Below, in pieces: positions 36,106-44,853 of a stretch of 64,000 nucleotides of DNA (its first letter is position 1; every line of letters begins with the position of its first letter). The notes below the pieces were generated by a model that worked only from the letters and a program-made list of their open reading frames with translations, was not told the origin of the DNA and did no database searches. The stretch lies in contig NZ_QAJL01000002.1 in the NCBI RefSeq assembly GCF_003852525.1, positions 574,629 to 638,628 of the forward strand, written 5' to 3'. This stretch comes from Pedobacter sp. KBW06. Its GTDB lineage: Bacteria > Bacteroidota > Bacteroidia > Sphingobacteriales > Sphingobacteriaceae. Both the position numbers and the translations under genes were made by a program.

Positions 36106-36888
36106 TTATTTAAGATCCAGAAATACAACCTCGGCCTCTTCAGTAGTATAAGGAACCGTTGCGCCATTCACATCCTTTACAGTTCCGGTAAAGCTGTATA
36201 CTGCTTTATTTACGATTTTCCCTTCGGGAATACCGAACAATATTTCCGGTAAGAAAGTATAGCCAAAAGAGCCGTCCTTTTGTTTAACGATGGGAAGTCC
36301 TTTCTTTTCCTGTCCCACAAGCTGTCCGGCAGCATCCAGGATTCGGATATTGATGCTGGTCGGAGAAAAGCGCTGGTTATTCGGACTGGCGGTATAGCGT
36401 TGATCCAGGTAAAGGCTCAAAGCATCATACTGACTGGTGCGTAGCGGAAAATTTCTGAACAATGTAGGTACAAACAGAATCGGGGAAAACTTTGTAGGCG
36501 TATAATCTTCCGATTGGATTCCTCCGTCTTTTGTTTTCACCAGGAAGCTAAAAGGCTTGCCGATAATGTCTGATGCTCCCTTATTATAAAACGTGGTTCC
36601 GACAAATATGTATTTCCATTTATCATCAGCCACTTTAGTGAACTTCGCGATATCCGGAGAACTTGTCCAGCTGGTATTTGTGATGGCATCTCCAGGGCCG
36701 AAAGCCCAGATATAAGGTTCCTTTCCTGCAAGGGAAGAACCGGCAAGGTCAATCTCCAGGACCACTTCATCTTCCGGCGTAAATACACCGGGAGTAACCG
36801 TATATTTTATCTGCGCCTTCTGCGCCTGCGCAGTAATGCCAATCAAACAGAAAGAGGCAATCAGCGATAATTTGTAAATTCTTTTCAT
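36106..36888 (-). CDS. Secreted protein of unknown function in maltodextrin locus
   Basis: The 260-residue product has a signal peptide (ends AQAQ) but no lipobox Cys. I do not recognise a named family with certainty. The mature part reads as two beta-sandwich modules of about 110 residues; both carry acidic turns, FYNKG/ILFGIPEGK-like loops and KW/F strands. These resemble the N-terminal region of the surface GH13 (about residues 45-150 there, with FYGVPMGEK). A glucan-binding accessory role is likely from its place between the SusE-like and DUF5004 genes. Codon use looks like that of its neighbours. Confidence 0.6.
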   Translation of the reverse strand: MKRIYKLSLIASFCLIGITAQAQKAQIKYTVTPGVFTPEDEVVLEIDLAGSSLAGKEPYIWAFGPGDAITNTSWTSSPDIAKFTKVADDKWKYIFVGTTFYNKGASDIIGKPFSFLVKTKDGGIQSEDYTPTKFSPILFVPTLFRNFPLRTSQYDALSLYLDQRYTASPNNQRFSPTSINIRILDAAGQLVGQEKKGLPIVKQKDGSFGYTFLPEILFGIPEGKIVNKAVYSFTGTVKDVNGATVPYTTEEAEVVFLDLK

Positions 36889-36899
36889 TTTATGACTGT

Positions 36900-37415
36900 T
36901 TAATTGGCTTTTTTGAAATAGTAGTTATTCGATAAAACGAGTGTTCTCTCGCCCTTGCTGCCTACCTGATATTTTTTAACAGTCAGCAACAGCTGCCCCT
37001 GATCCAGCAATCCGTATTTCCCGATGGTGATCTGGTCTGTGGTGGTTCCACTGGTCAGCGTCATCGTTTGAGGTGCATCGTTATTGTCTACCGTCCAGTT
37101 TCCCTGAGTCAGTTTAAGAAACTTAGGAGAATTACCAAAGGAGATGCTGAACGTGCTCGGCTTATGATCCTCAGTGGTATTCAGGGTTAGCTTGGCTTCA
37201 CGGTAAGGATATAGATCCGTGAGCTCCACTGTAGTAAATGGAAACTGTTTATCTTTAGCGTATTCATCTACCTGAATTACAGAATTCAGGCTCCAGCTAC
37301 CTTTCATCGCACTGATCACCTGACGTGCCGGGCCTATGTCTTTCAGCTCATCCTGCTTACATGAGGCAGCGCCTAGAACTACCAGCAGGAAAATGATATA
37401 TTTTAACTTTTTCAT
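36900..37415 (-). CDS. DUF5004-type lipoprotein
   Basis: A 171-residue lipoprotein with signal ending ASC at Cys19 and acidic residues right after it (KQDE), as in surface-exported Bacteroidota lipoproteins. The mature part has the lipocalin-like DUF5004 pattern: KGSWSLNSV, a central beta region and NYYFKK at the end. Such proteins are common in SusCD loci. The role is unknown; surface glycan binding is likely. It lies between susD (12 bases) and the unknown secreted protein (11 bases). Confidence 0.75.
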   Translation of the reverse strand: MKKLKYIIFLLVVLGAASCKQDELKDIGPARQVISAMKGSWSLNSVIQVDEYAKDKQFPFTTVELTDLYPYREAKLTLNTTEDHKPSTFSISFGNSPKFLKLTQGNWTVDNNDAPQTMTLTSGTTTDQITIGKYGLLDQGQLLLTVKKYQVGSKGERTLVLSNNYYFKKAN

Positions 37416-37427
37416 ATCTGTATATTT

Positions 37428-38843
37428 TTAATTACATCCGCCTTCCGGATTTTTAACGAACAAAGGATTCAGGTTAAACTCAGTACCTGGGAACTGAAGG
37501 ATCATCCCGTTACAATTCCAGACTACACCACGACTGAAAGAAATTTCTCCTTTCGCTCCGATTCTCTTGATCTGTTGCGCACGGTCACCTTCTCCAATCA
37601 TTTCTTTTTCACGTTGTGTACGTACCTGATCTTTCAACAGAGAGGCACTGGCATTCCCTGGCAGAAGTGTCGCAGTCTCACCATAAGCACGGGATTTGAT
37701 GTCATTCAGATCTGCAATTCCTATTGGCAGGTTCAATCCGGTTTCGGCTGCTGATTCTGCCCTGATCAGTTTCATTTCTGTGAAATGGATCAAAGTAGTG
37801 GTGAAATTCTGTACATCAAATTTTTTCAGCATCTTCCAGTCGGACGATGTTCCGGCAGCATACCAGGCAGCACCTCTTTTGTCGTTCACATCCCCGGCAT
37901 TCGCTGTATAAAAGCTATTCATCACTTTCATCTCCGGGTTGTTTCCTTCTGATTTGTAAAGATCCCTGTAGCTACCCGAACGTCCGGACAAACCTGGTTC
38001 ATTCACGACTTCAAAAATAGATTCCTTAGAACCGGCCACTGAGAAACGGTCAGCATAGGGCAATTCTTTATAACCGATCTGCGCATAACTTTGTCCCCTC
38101 ACACTTTGACCATTTGTCAATACATCATTTGCATAAGCATAGGCTTCGGTGAATTTATTCATCTGAAAATAAACGCGCGCCAGTAAAGCTTTCGCAGCCC
38201 ATTTTGTAGGATAAACCCCGTTTTGAGAAGGGAGTTTGGCTTCTGCATCTTTAAGGTCCAGAATAATCTGATCGTAAACCTGTTTTACCGTAGCCCTGGC
38301 GACTGCACTTTCTACACTTACCGTCAATTGTAAAATAATTCCCGGATGCGCATTGTCAGTGTTGGTATTGTAAGGCTGTGCAAATAATTTCACCAGGTCA
38401 AAATGTCCCAATGCTCTTGCAAATTTAGCCTGTCCTTCGGCATTGTCTTTAAATCCGGCAGAAACGATACCGATGTTATCCAATACCTGATTGGAACGCT
38501 GAATGGCATAATAAGGTTCTTTATGAAGCGCCTTAATATCGTCGTTAAAAACGCTGGTGTTGCGGTTATAGATTTCTCCTTTGGTAGAACCCAGCTGTGC
38601 ACCAAAAAATTCATCACCCAACAAATCGTTGAATTGCTGAACCCTTCCGTTGGACCATTTATCTGAGCCAATAACGGTGTAGATAGAGTTCAGTAAAGAT
38701 TTGATGTTCGCTTCAGAACTGAAGACTTCTTCTTTCTCAATTCCACCTAATGGATCTAATTCCAGTGCTTTTTCACATCCCTGGAAACCCAGCACTGCTG
38801 TAGCGGTCAGAAAGGTGAATATATATCTGTTTAATGTTTTCAT
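37428..38843 (-). CDS. susD: SusD/RagB family starch-binding lipoprotein
   Basis: The 471-residue lipoprotein has Cys23 after GFQG, then the SusD N-terminal pattern (LDPLGGIEKEEVFSSEANIKSLLNSIY), the tetratricopeptide-like helices (KWAAKALLARVYFQMNKFTEAYAYA) and a C-terminal end with REKEMIGEGDRAQQIKRIG. SusD caps the SusC pore and delivers oligosaccharide. It is 20 bases downstream of susC. Its glucan specificity is inferred from the enzymes in the locus. Confidence 0.95.
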   Translation of the reverse strand: MKTLNRYIFTFLTATAVLGFQGCEKALELDPLGGIEKEEVFSSEANIKSLLNSIYTVIGSDKWSNGRVQQFNDLLGDEFFGAQLGSTKGEIYNRNTSVFNDDIKALHKEPYYAIQRSNQVLDNIGIVSAGFKDNAEGQAKFARALGHFDLVKLFAQPYNTNTDNAHPGIILQLTVSVESAVARATVKQVYDQIILDLKDAEAKLPSQNGVYPTKWAAKALLARVYFQMNKFTEAYAYANDVLTNGQSVRGQSYAQIGYKELPYADRFSVAGSKESIFEVVNEPGLSGRSGSYRDLYKSEGNNPEMKVMNSFYTANAGDVNDKRGAAWYAAGTSSDWKMLKKFDVQNFTTTLIHFTEMKLIRAESAAETGLNLPIGIADLNDIKSRAYGETATLLPGNASASLLKDQVRTQREKEMIGEGDRAQQIKRIGAKGEISFSRGVVWNCNGMILQFPGTEFNLNPLFVKNPEGGCN

Positions 38844-38863
38844 CTCTAGTTGTGCTTAAAAAT

Positions 38864-41800
38864 TTAGAAATTAAGATTTACACCCAATATGAATGATTTC
38901 TGCTGTGGCGGGGTAAGGTAAGTGACATTTGCACTCAGGTTACGGTCGGTCGCATTTTCATAATCACGGGCTACCTCAGGATCTCCCCCCGGATATTTTG
39001 TAAATGTCAGCAGGTTGACTCCTGTCAGATAAAACTTCACATTGCTCAGCTTCAACTTCCTCATTGCCTCCGCAGGAAGGGTATAAGCAATCGTTGCCTG
39101 TTTAAGTTTGATGTAAGAACCATCGTACAGGAACATATTAGAGTTGAATAAGTACTGGGCAGTCACACCCGGGTACCCATTGGCAGTATTGTAATAAGAA
39201 CGTGGATATTTAGCAATATCTCCGGGTTTACGCCAGCGGTCAAAGAAATCTTCCCTCACTACCCAGTTTTGAGTAGAAGCACCCTGGAACTGGAACTTCG
39301 CAGAGTTGTCCCATAAATCCTGTCCTTTTACAAAGGTGAATAAGGTAGAGAATTCAAAACCTTTATAGTTAAAAGTATTGGTTAATCCACCGGAGAAATC
39401 AGGGGTAACTTTACCTGCTGCAACACGGTTGTCCGGGCTATAGGTCTTGGTCTGATTGCCGTTTTTATCCAGCCAGATCGGGTTTCCATCAGCCGGATCA
39501 ACACCAACATAACGAACCAGGAAGTTTGTTCCGATAGGATAACCAACAATCACACGGGTATCGTTTGTTCCACCCTGAATGGCTTCAGAAGGCAGACCAC
39601 CAACATCAAGAATTTTGTTGTTATTGGTAGCAATATTGAAATTTGTAGTCCAGCTAAAGTCTTTGCCAACGATGTTTCTGGTATTTAAACTCAGCTCAAA
39701 ACCCTGGTTTCTGATCTTACCCAGGTTTCTGTACTGACTTTCATACCCCACATGATCCGGCAGGTTAACACTTAGCAAAGCGTCTGTGGTCTTTTTGTTA
39801 TAATAAGAAATTTCACCGGTAATCCTGTTGTTTAAGAATCCATATTCCAGGGCCAGGTCAATGCTGCGGATGTCTTCCCATTTCAAGTCCGGGTTAGCCA
39901 GCTGAGAAGGATAAATGATGGGCTCATTTCCATATTTACCTTCATCTACTTTGTAATAAGACCTCCATTTGTCGGAAGGGATGTTTGCATTTCCGGTAAT
40001 TCCATAACCTGCGCGTAATTTCAACAGGGAAACCCATTCCAGAGATTTAACAAAATCTTCCTGACTGGCAATCCACGCTCCGGAAATGGCAGGAAAGAAA
40101 CCGTATTTATTGTTCGGGCCGAAGCGGGAAGAACCATCTGTACGTGCCAATGCCTGAATGACAAACTTGTCGTTATAGGTATAGTTTAACCTCGCAAATA
40201 CGGAAGCAAATGCCCAACGTCCGTCCGGAGCGATTAAGCCATTTTTATCATTTACATAAAATTTAGTGGCCTGATCCAATAAATCAGGGTTCTTATAGAA
40301 AACTCCGGTTGCATTCGGGCCAAATAATTCAATGCGACTGTATTGTTTGGTCACGGACCTTTGATATTCAACCCCAGCCAATGCGGTGAATTTATGTTTG
40401 TCAGTAAATTTAAAATTGTAAGTTGCCGTTGCATTGGTATTGTAATTGGTTACCCATACCGGAAAGCGAAGCGATTGTCCGTTTACTGGCTTTGCTCCGT
40501 CAATAAGGTATTTACTTTGATAACGGTCCTGCTGAGTATCGTTATAATCCAGGGAACCACCAACACGAATGGTCAGGTCTTTAATCGGGGTATAATTCAG
40601 GTAAACATTGGAAATCCAGCGGGTATCCAATGTTCTCCAATCTGTATTTTCTTCAGATCTTACCGGGTTTGCCCCGTTGAAGAAGTATGGATTTCCGTCG
40701 TTGGTTGCCGGATCTTTATAGACCGGGAAAATAGGCAAAGCGGAAGACATGGCATCTCCGATCCCTCCTGCCCAGGCAGCCAATACACGTTGGTTATCAC
40801 CCTGTGCCCAGCTGGACGACAGGTTGACGCTTAGTTTATCATTAAAAGTATAATCAAGATTTCCTCTTGTACTCAGTCTTTTATAACTGTTGCCTACAAT
40901 ATAGGAAGGGTTATCATTCCAGGCTCCGCTTAAAAATGTTTTCAGCTTCTTTCCTCCTCCGCTTACAGAAAGACTGTAATCCTGAGAAACGGCATCTCTG
41001 GTCGTCAGGTCCCACCAGTCGGTATTGGTTTTTTTGGCATCTTCCCAGGTAATGTTTGCAGGTAAAGGGGCCAATCCGGTATTGCCATCATTTTCCCATG
41101 CTTCCTGACGAAGCTGCAGCCATTGCTCGCTATTGGTATAGTGAGGTCTGTTGGAGGCACTTGACAATCCCACTTTCGAAGAGAAACTAAATTGCGGTGC
41201 TCCTGTCTTACCACGTTTTGTGGTGATTAGAATTACCCCATTTGCTCCTCTGGACCCGTAAATACCCGCTGCACCGGCATCTTTCAGGATGTCTACAGAT
41301 TCAATGTCGTTCGGATTCAGGGTAGCCAGGGGATTCTGATTAAAACCAGCGCGTACCCTGGAGTCGCCGTTTGCACCTGCGCCCGAGAAGATATCGGAGG
41401 TCATTGGAATTCCATCAATCACATATAATGGCTCACCACCACCGGAGATGGAACCAATTCCACGGATTCTGATTTGCGCCGAAGAACCGGCTATCCCGGA
41501 TCCTGTGGTCACCTGTACACCGGCAGCCCTACCTGCCAAAGCAGATTCAAATGAAGGTGCAGGGGTTGAGGCAATCTGATCGCCTGTAACTTTAGCAATA
41601 GAACCGGTAATTTCTCTTCTGGTTTGCGTACCATAACCAACTACGACTACCTCATTAAGGCTTTCCGCACTTGGCTTTAAACTGAAATTAACATTGGTGT
41701 TGCCTTTGATGCTGACTTCCTGGCTATGTGACTGGTAGCCAATATAGCTCACGGTTACTGTTACAGTGCCGTTGCTCAGTCCGCCTAACTGGTAGGCACC

Positions 41801-41980
41801 ATCGCCTGTAGTGGTGGTACTTTTCTGGAGATTTTTGATCTGAACAGATGCTCCGGGCAGAGGTTGTCCGGTCTCGTCAAGTACCTTTCCAGCTAAGGAA
41901 CTGGTTTGCGCATTTGCCGTCAATGTGATTAGCGCTAACCACACCAAAAGACTATGCTTCATCAGGTAAAATACTTTCAT
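38864..41980 (-). CDS. susC: SusC family TonB-dependent outer-membrane transporter
   Basis: I place the start at 41980 (MKVFYLMKHSLL); an upstream ATG at 42034 would add 18 residues without character, and MKHSLL at 41962 is a third option. The mature protein of about 1010 residues has a carboxypeptidase-regulatory domain (SLAGKVLDETGQPLPGASV), a TonB box region (NEVVVVGYG), a plug domain (IRIRGIGSISGGGEPLYVIDGIPM) and a 22-strand barrel ending in an aromatic residue. It takes maltodextrins across the outer membrane. The gene opens the operon that runs to 24285. Confidence 0.95.
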   Translation of the reverse strand: MKVFYLMKHSLLVWLALITLTANAQTSSLAGKVLDETGQPLPGASVQIKNLQKSTTTTGDGAYQLGGLSNGTVTVTVSYIGYQSHSQEVSIKGNTNVNFSLKPSAESLNEVVVVGYGTQTRREITGSIAKVTGDQIASTPAPSFESALAGRAAGVQVTTGSGIAGSSAQIRIRGIGSISGGGEPLYVIDGIPMTSDIFSGAGANGDSRVRAGFNQNPLATLNPNDIESVDILKDAGAAGIYGSRGANGVILITTKRGKTGAPQFSFSSKVGLSSASNRPHYTNSEQWLQLRQEAWENDGNTGLAPLPANITWEDAKKTNTDWWDLTTRDAVSQDYSLSVSGGGKKLKTFLSGAWNDNPSYIVGNSYKRLSTRGNLDYTFNDKLSVNLSSSWAQGDNQRVLAAWAGGIGDAMSSALPIFPVYKDPATNDGNPYFFNGANPVRSEENTDWRTLDTRWISNVYLNYTPIKDLTIRVGGSLDYNDTQQDRYQSKYLIDGAKPVNGQSLRFPVWVTNYNTNATATYNFKFTDKHKFTALAGVEYQRSVTKQYSRIELFGPNATGVFYKNPDLLDQATKFYVNDKNGLIAPDGRWAFASVFARLNYTYNDKFVIQALARTDGSSRFGPNNKYGFFPAISGAWIASQEDFVKSLEWVSLLKLRAGYGITGNANIPSDKWRSYYKVDEGKYGNEPIIYPSQLANPDLKWEDIRSIDLALEYGFLNNRITGEISYYNKKTTDALLSVNLPDHVGYESQYRNLGKIRNQGFELSLNTRNIVGKDFSWTTNFNIATNNNKILDVGGLPSEAIQGGTNDTRVIVGYPIGTNFLVRYVGVDPADGNPIWLDKNGNQTKTYSPDNRVAAGKVTPDFSGGLTNTFNYKGFEFSTLFTFVKGQDLWDNSAKFQFQGASTQNWVVREDFFDRWRKPGDIAKYPRSYYNTANGYPGVTAQYLFNSNMFLYDGSYIKLKQATIAYTLPAEAMRKLKLSNVKFYLTGVNLLTFTKYPGGDPEVARDYENATDRNLSANVTYLTPPQQKSFILGVNLNF

Positions 41981-42019
41981 ATTTGGGCTCTTTTTTAATG
42001 TAAATATTTGGTTAATGTT

Positions 42020-42036
42020 AAGTGTATGTAACACTT
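42020..42036. promoter_or_regulatory. Inverted repeat AAGTGT-N5-ACACTT (copy 1)
   Basis: Six-base perfect arms with a five-base spacer, followed by ATGG. It lies 40-56 bases upstream of the chosen susC start. A closely similar repeat, with the shared extension ACACTTATG, occurs 204 bases further upstream. Two matching copies in one upstream region suggest a regulator site rather than chance. Confidence 0.5.
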
Positions 42037-42223
42037 ATGGTAAATTTACAAGCCCACCTGAGAAATCAAAATTTTATATTATATTTTTTTTTAACACCAT
42101 ATTTTATACTTCAAAAGGTAAAAAATCTGGATATAAATTTGCAAGTCCATTTTTTATAAAATTGGGACTAAATAATTTTAAACATTCATTATCAGACAAT
42201 TACAAACATTTTCAAGCATTATT

Positions 42224-42240
42224 AGTGTATTTTTTACACT
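42224..42240. promoter_or_regulatory. Inverted repeat AGTGTA-N5-TACACT (copy 2)
   Basis: Six-base perfect arms around five T residues, followed by TATGA, which extends its similarity to copy 1 at 42020-42036. A further AGTGT half site lies at 42253-42257. It may bind the same protein as copy 1 and allow a DNA loop over the susC promoter. Confidence 0.5.
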
Positions 42241-42261
42241 TATGATATTTTGAGTGTTTTC

Positions 42262-42288
42262 CCGGGAACGATACCGGGAACGTTCCCG
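42262..42288. promoter_or_regulatory. Candidate LacI-type operator with adjoining half repeat
   Basis: CGGGAACGTTCCCG (42275-42288) is a perfect palindrome centred on CG, as in LacI-family operators. CCGGGAACG occurs at 42262-42270 and again at 42274-42282, one helical turn plus two bases apart. These GC-rich bases stand out in an AT-rich region. The site lies 220 bases from the end of the LacI gene and about 295 upstream of susC. Binding by the neighbouring LacI protein is inferred. Confidence 0.5.
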
Positions 42289-42384
42289 TAATTATCCGCA
42301 CATTTTTCAAAGCGCAGTTTAAAATCCCGGCTGAATTCTGCGTGAAATCGGAAAATCCCAATTATTTTTTTCAAAAAACAGGGA

Positions 42385-42401
42385 TTTTGGGCAGCCCAAA
42401 A
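42385..42401. promoter_or_regulatory. 17-base palindrome TTTTGGGC-A-GCCCAAAA
   Basis: Eight-base perfect arms around a single A, 110 bases downstream of the LacI gene end. The centre is too tight for a full hairpin, but GGGCAGCCC flanked by A and T runs might act as a weak terminator for the LacI gene, or as an operator. I cannot decide between them. Confidence 0.35.
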
Positions 42402-42511
42402 AGCAGCCCTTCAGCAGGAAGAAAAGGGAAGAAAAATCAGCGCGGATTTCTTTGTTTTTCCAGGGCTTTTTGAAAGTTGAAAAAAGGGAAGATCCGGTAA
42501 AGAAATGAAGC

Positions 42512-43525
42512 TTAACTCCGATCGGTAGACCTTCTTTTAATCAATTTAGAATTCAGTATAATTTTTTCGCTGGGATTAACTGCTCCCGGTGTTTCCAACA
42601 TTTTAAATAAAAGATTGGCAGCTGCGATTCCTATTTTGGTAGCGGGCTGTGTAACCGTTGTTAAAGATGGATTCAATAGAGGTGCGATCTCCAGACTAGA
42701 GAAACCGATTACCTTCAAGTCATCAGGAATAGAGATGTTAAGGTCATAACAGGCGTAATAAGTCGCAAATGCCAGCCTTTCCACTGAAGTAAAGACCCCA
42801 TCGGGCTTGATGTCCAGCAATAAACGTTTTAAGATGGCATCGTTCTTGGCGTAACTATTCGTACAATCTACAACCAGGCGATCGTCAAAAGGAATGCGGT
42901 GTTTTTCCAGGGCATCAAGGTAGCCCTGCATCCTAAACTTCCCTATAGACAGATTTTTGTTGATCACCAGGTAAGCAATTTCCTTACACCCTTGCTTGAT
43001 CAGGTGTTGTGTAGCAGCAAAACTGCTGTCATAATCATTGGTGATCACCCTGGGGGTAACAATATCTTCGTAAACCCGGTCAAAGAACACCAGGGGAAGC
43101 CGGTTCTGGCTCAGCTCATTCAGATAAGTATGGTCATTGGCTTCTCCCGATACCGACATAATGATGCCATCGGCACGTCCGTTATGCAGGTGTCTGATAA
43201 AGGACACTTCTTTTTCATAATCATCCTCCGTCGCATAAATCAGGATGTGATAACCTTTATCTCTGGCAATGCGTTCGATCCCGCGAATGGCCTGTGAGAA
43301 AAAATTGTTGGCCAGCTCGGGAACAATTACGGCAATGGTTTTACTTTTTTGCTCTCTCAGGTTACTTGCGTAATGATTGGGCTGATAATTTAATTCCTTT
43401 GCTTTGGAAAGTATTTTTTCCTTCGTTTCCTTACTGATGTCACTGTTATCTCTGAAAGCCCTGGATACCGTTGAAGTGGATAAATTCAGTGCTTTAGCTA
43501 ATTGCTTGATATTTACGCTCTCCAT
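42512..43525 (-). CDS. LacI family transcriptional regulator of the maltodextrin locus
   Basis: The 337-residue protein has a helix-turn-helix at residues 5-26 (IKQLAKALNLSTSTVSRAFRD), the LacI hinge helix (NYQPNHYASNLR) and a periplasmic-binding-protein-like core (KTIAVIVPELANNFFSQAI). It likely senses maltose or a derived sugar and controls susC and the genes behind it. It lies upstream of susC on the same strand with a 531-base gap that holds candidate operators. Such LacI regulators replace SusR in Sphingobacteria and Flavobacteria maltodextrin loci. Confidence 0.92.
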   Translation of the reverse strand: MESVNIKQLAKALNLSTSTVSRAFRDNSDISKETKEKILSKAKELNYQPNHYASNLREQKSKTIAVIVPELANNFFSQAIRGIERIARDKGYHILIYATEDDYEKEVSFIRHLHNGRADGIIMSVSGEANDHTYLNELSQNRLPLVFFDRVYEDIVTPRVITNDYDSSFAATQHLIKQGCKEIAYLVINKNLSIGKFRMQGYLDALEKHRIPFDDRLVVDCTNSYAKNDAILKRLLLDIKPDGVFTSVERLAFATYYACYDLNISIPDDLKVIGFSSLEIAPLLNPSLTTVTQPATKIGIAAANLLFKMLETPGAVNPSEKIILNSKLIKRRSTDRS

Positions 43526-43710
43526 CTATGTTTCAATAATGATTGATATAGAACCATTAATTTATGGTAAATATAGATGAAAATCTAAACTGCCGGCATT
43601 TTCGTAACTAAATAATAATATAAGAAAGCATAATCTACCTATTTAATTATAGTACATTAGCCAAAATTACACGGGGAGCAAGCGATTCATTTTTAGGGGA
43701 AAACACATTT

Positions 43711-44853
43711 ATGACGAGGAAAGTCAAATTCACTAATGCCAATAAGTCAACATTTTATAATACAGTACGGAAGCGGGTTGATGCCTACTTTATTGAAAAT
43801 AACATTTCAACGCATGCCAATGCTGCCATGTGGTTTAAGGTTTTTTTCTTTATTACCGGACTAACAGGTATTTATCTCCTGCTGCTGCTGGGAAACCTAA
43901 GTTTGCCCATTATGCTTTTACTGGCCATTCTTCTGGGAATGTTTGGTGCTTTTGTAGGCTTCAATGTTTGCCATGATGCCATTCACAAAGCGCTATCTCC
44001 CAATCCTACGGTCAACAAAATATTCAGCTTTGTATTTAACCTGATTGGTGCCAGTCCTTATGTCTGGAACATTTGCCACAACATCGTTCACCATACCTAT
44101 ACGAATATTGCCGGACATGATGAAGACATTGATGTTGCCCCCGGCCTGATCCGCTTCTCTACATCTGAAACCGTCAACAGGGTACAACAATATCAGCATT
44201 TTTATGCTTTTGCATTATATAGCCTGGCCATGCTTTCCTGGGTATTCAGAAAAGATTATAAAAAGTTCTTTCAGAAAAAGATCGGCGAGCATGTATTGAG
44301 CCATCCTAAAATTGAATATTTTAACCTCTTTTTTTACAAGGCAATTTATTACTTCCTGTTTATTGTGCTTCCCCTTTTGGTCATGAACATCAGCTGGTGG
44401 GAATTCATCATCGGCTTTCTGGTGATGCAATTTGCACAGGGTTTAGTCCTTGGTCTGGTATTTCAGCTTGCCCACGTGGTAGAATCCACAGAATTTCCTT
44501 TTCCTAACGAAGCCGGCAATATCGAAGAAGCCTGGGCAGCACATCAGCTTCAGACAACAGCCAACTTTGCAGTAGAGAGTCAATTGGCCGCCTTTTTATG
44601 CGGAGGGTTAAACAGACAGGTAGAACACCATCTCTTTCCTAAAATCTGCCATATCCATTACCCTGCTATTGGAGCGATTGTTAAACAAACAGCAGCAGAA
44701 TTTGACCTGCCTTATAATGAGTGTATCACCTTTGGGGATGCCTTAAAATCTCATTACCGGATGCTTCGGAAATTAGGTAAGGAGACCTATAAAGAGAACA
44801 GGTATGTCAACAGAGAAACGGAACTGACCATTTACACAGCACCCATTTCCTGA
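43711..44853 (+). CDS. Membrane fatty acid desaturase, acyl-lipid front-end type
   Basis: The 380-residue protein has four or more membrane segments and the three histidine boxes of membrane di-iron desaturases: HDAIH (88-92), HNIVHH (123-128) and QVEHH (303-307). The Gln in the third box is typical of delta-5/delta-6-like front-end and DesA3-like acyl-lipid desaturases. It should put a double bond into membrane lipid acyl chains. It is divergent from the LacI gene with a 185-base gap. Its end overlaps a convergent gene by 22 bases. Confidence 0.92.
   Translation: MTRKVKFTNANKSTFYNTVRKRVDAYFIENNISTHANAAMWFKVFFFITGLTGIYLLLLLGNLSLPIMLLLAILLGMFGAFVGFNVCHDAIHKALSPNPTVNKIFSFVFNLIGASPYVWNICHNIVHHTYTNIAGHDEDIDVAPGLIRFSTSETVNRVQQYQHFYAFALYSLAMLSWVFRKDYKKFFQKKIGEHVLSHPKIEYFNLFFYKAIYYFLFIVLPLLVMNISWWEFIIGFLVMQFAQGLVLGLVFQLAHVVESTEFPFPNEAGNIEEAWAAHQLQTTANFAVESQLAAFLCGGLNRQVEHHLFPKICHIHYPAIGAIVKQTAAEFDLPYNECITFGDALKSHYRMLRKLGKETYKENRYVNRETELTIYTAPIS

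Larger units (their letters stand above)
41981..42511. other. 531-base regulatory region upstream of susC
   Basis: No gene is seen between the LacI gene and susC. The region is very AT-rich near susC and holds several palindromes listed separately (42020, 42224, 42262 and 42385). A weak -7-like TACCTTTTG on the minus strand (42112-42120), with TTGC about 20 bases before it, may be the susC promoter; that would leave a leader of about 120 bases. Confidence 0.55.
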
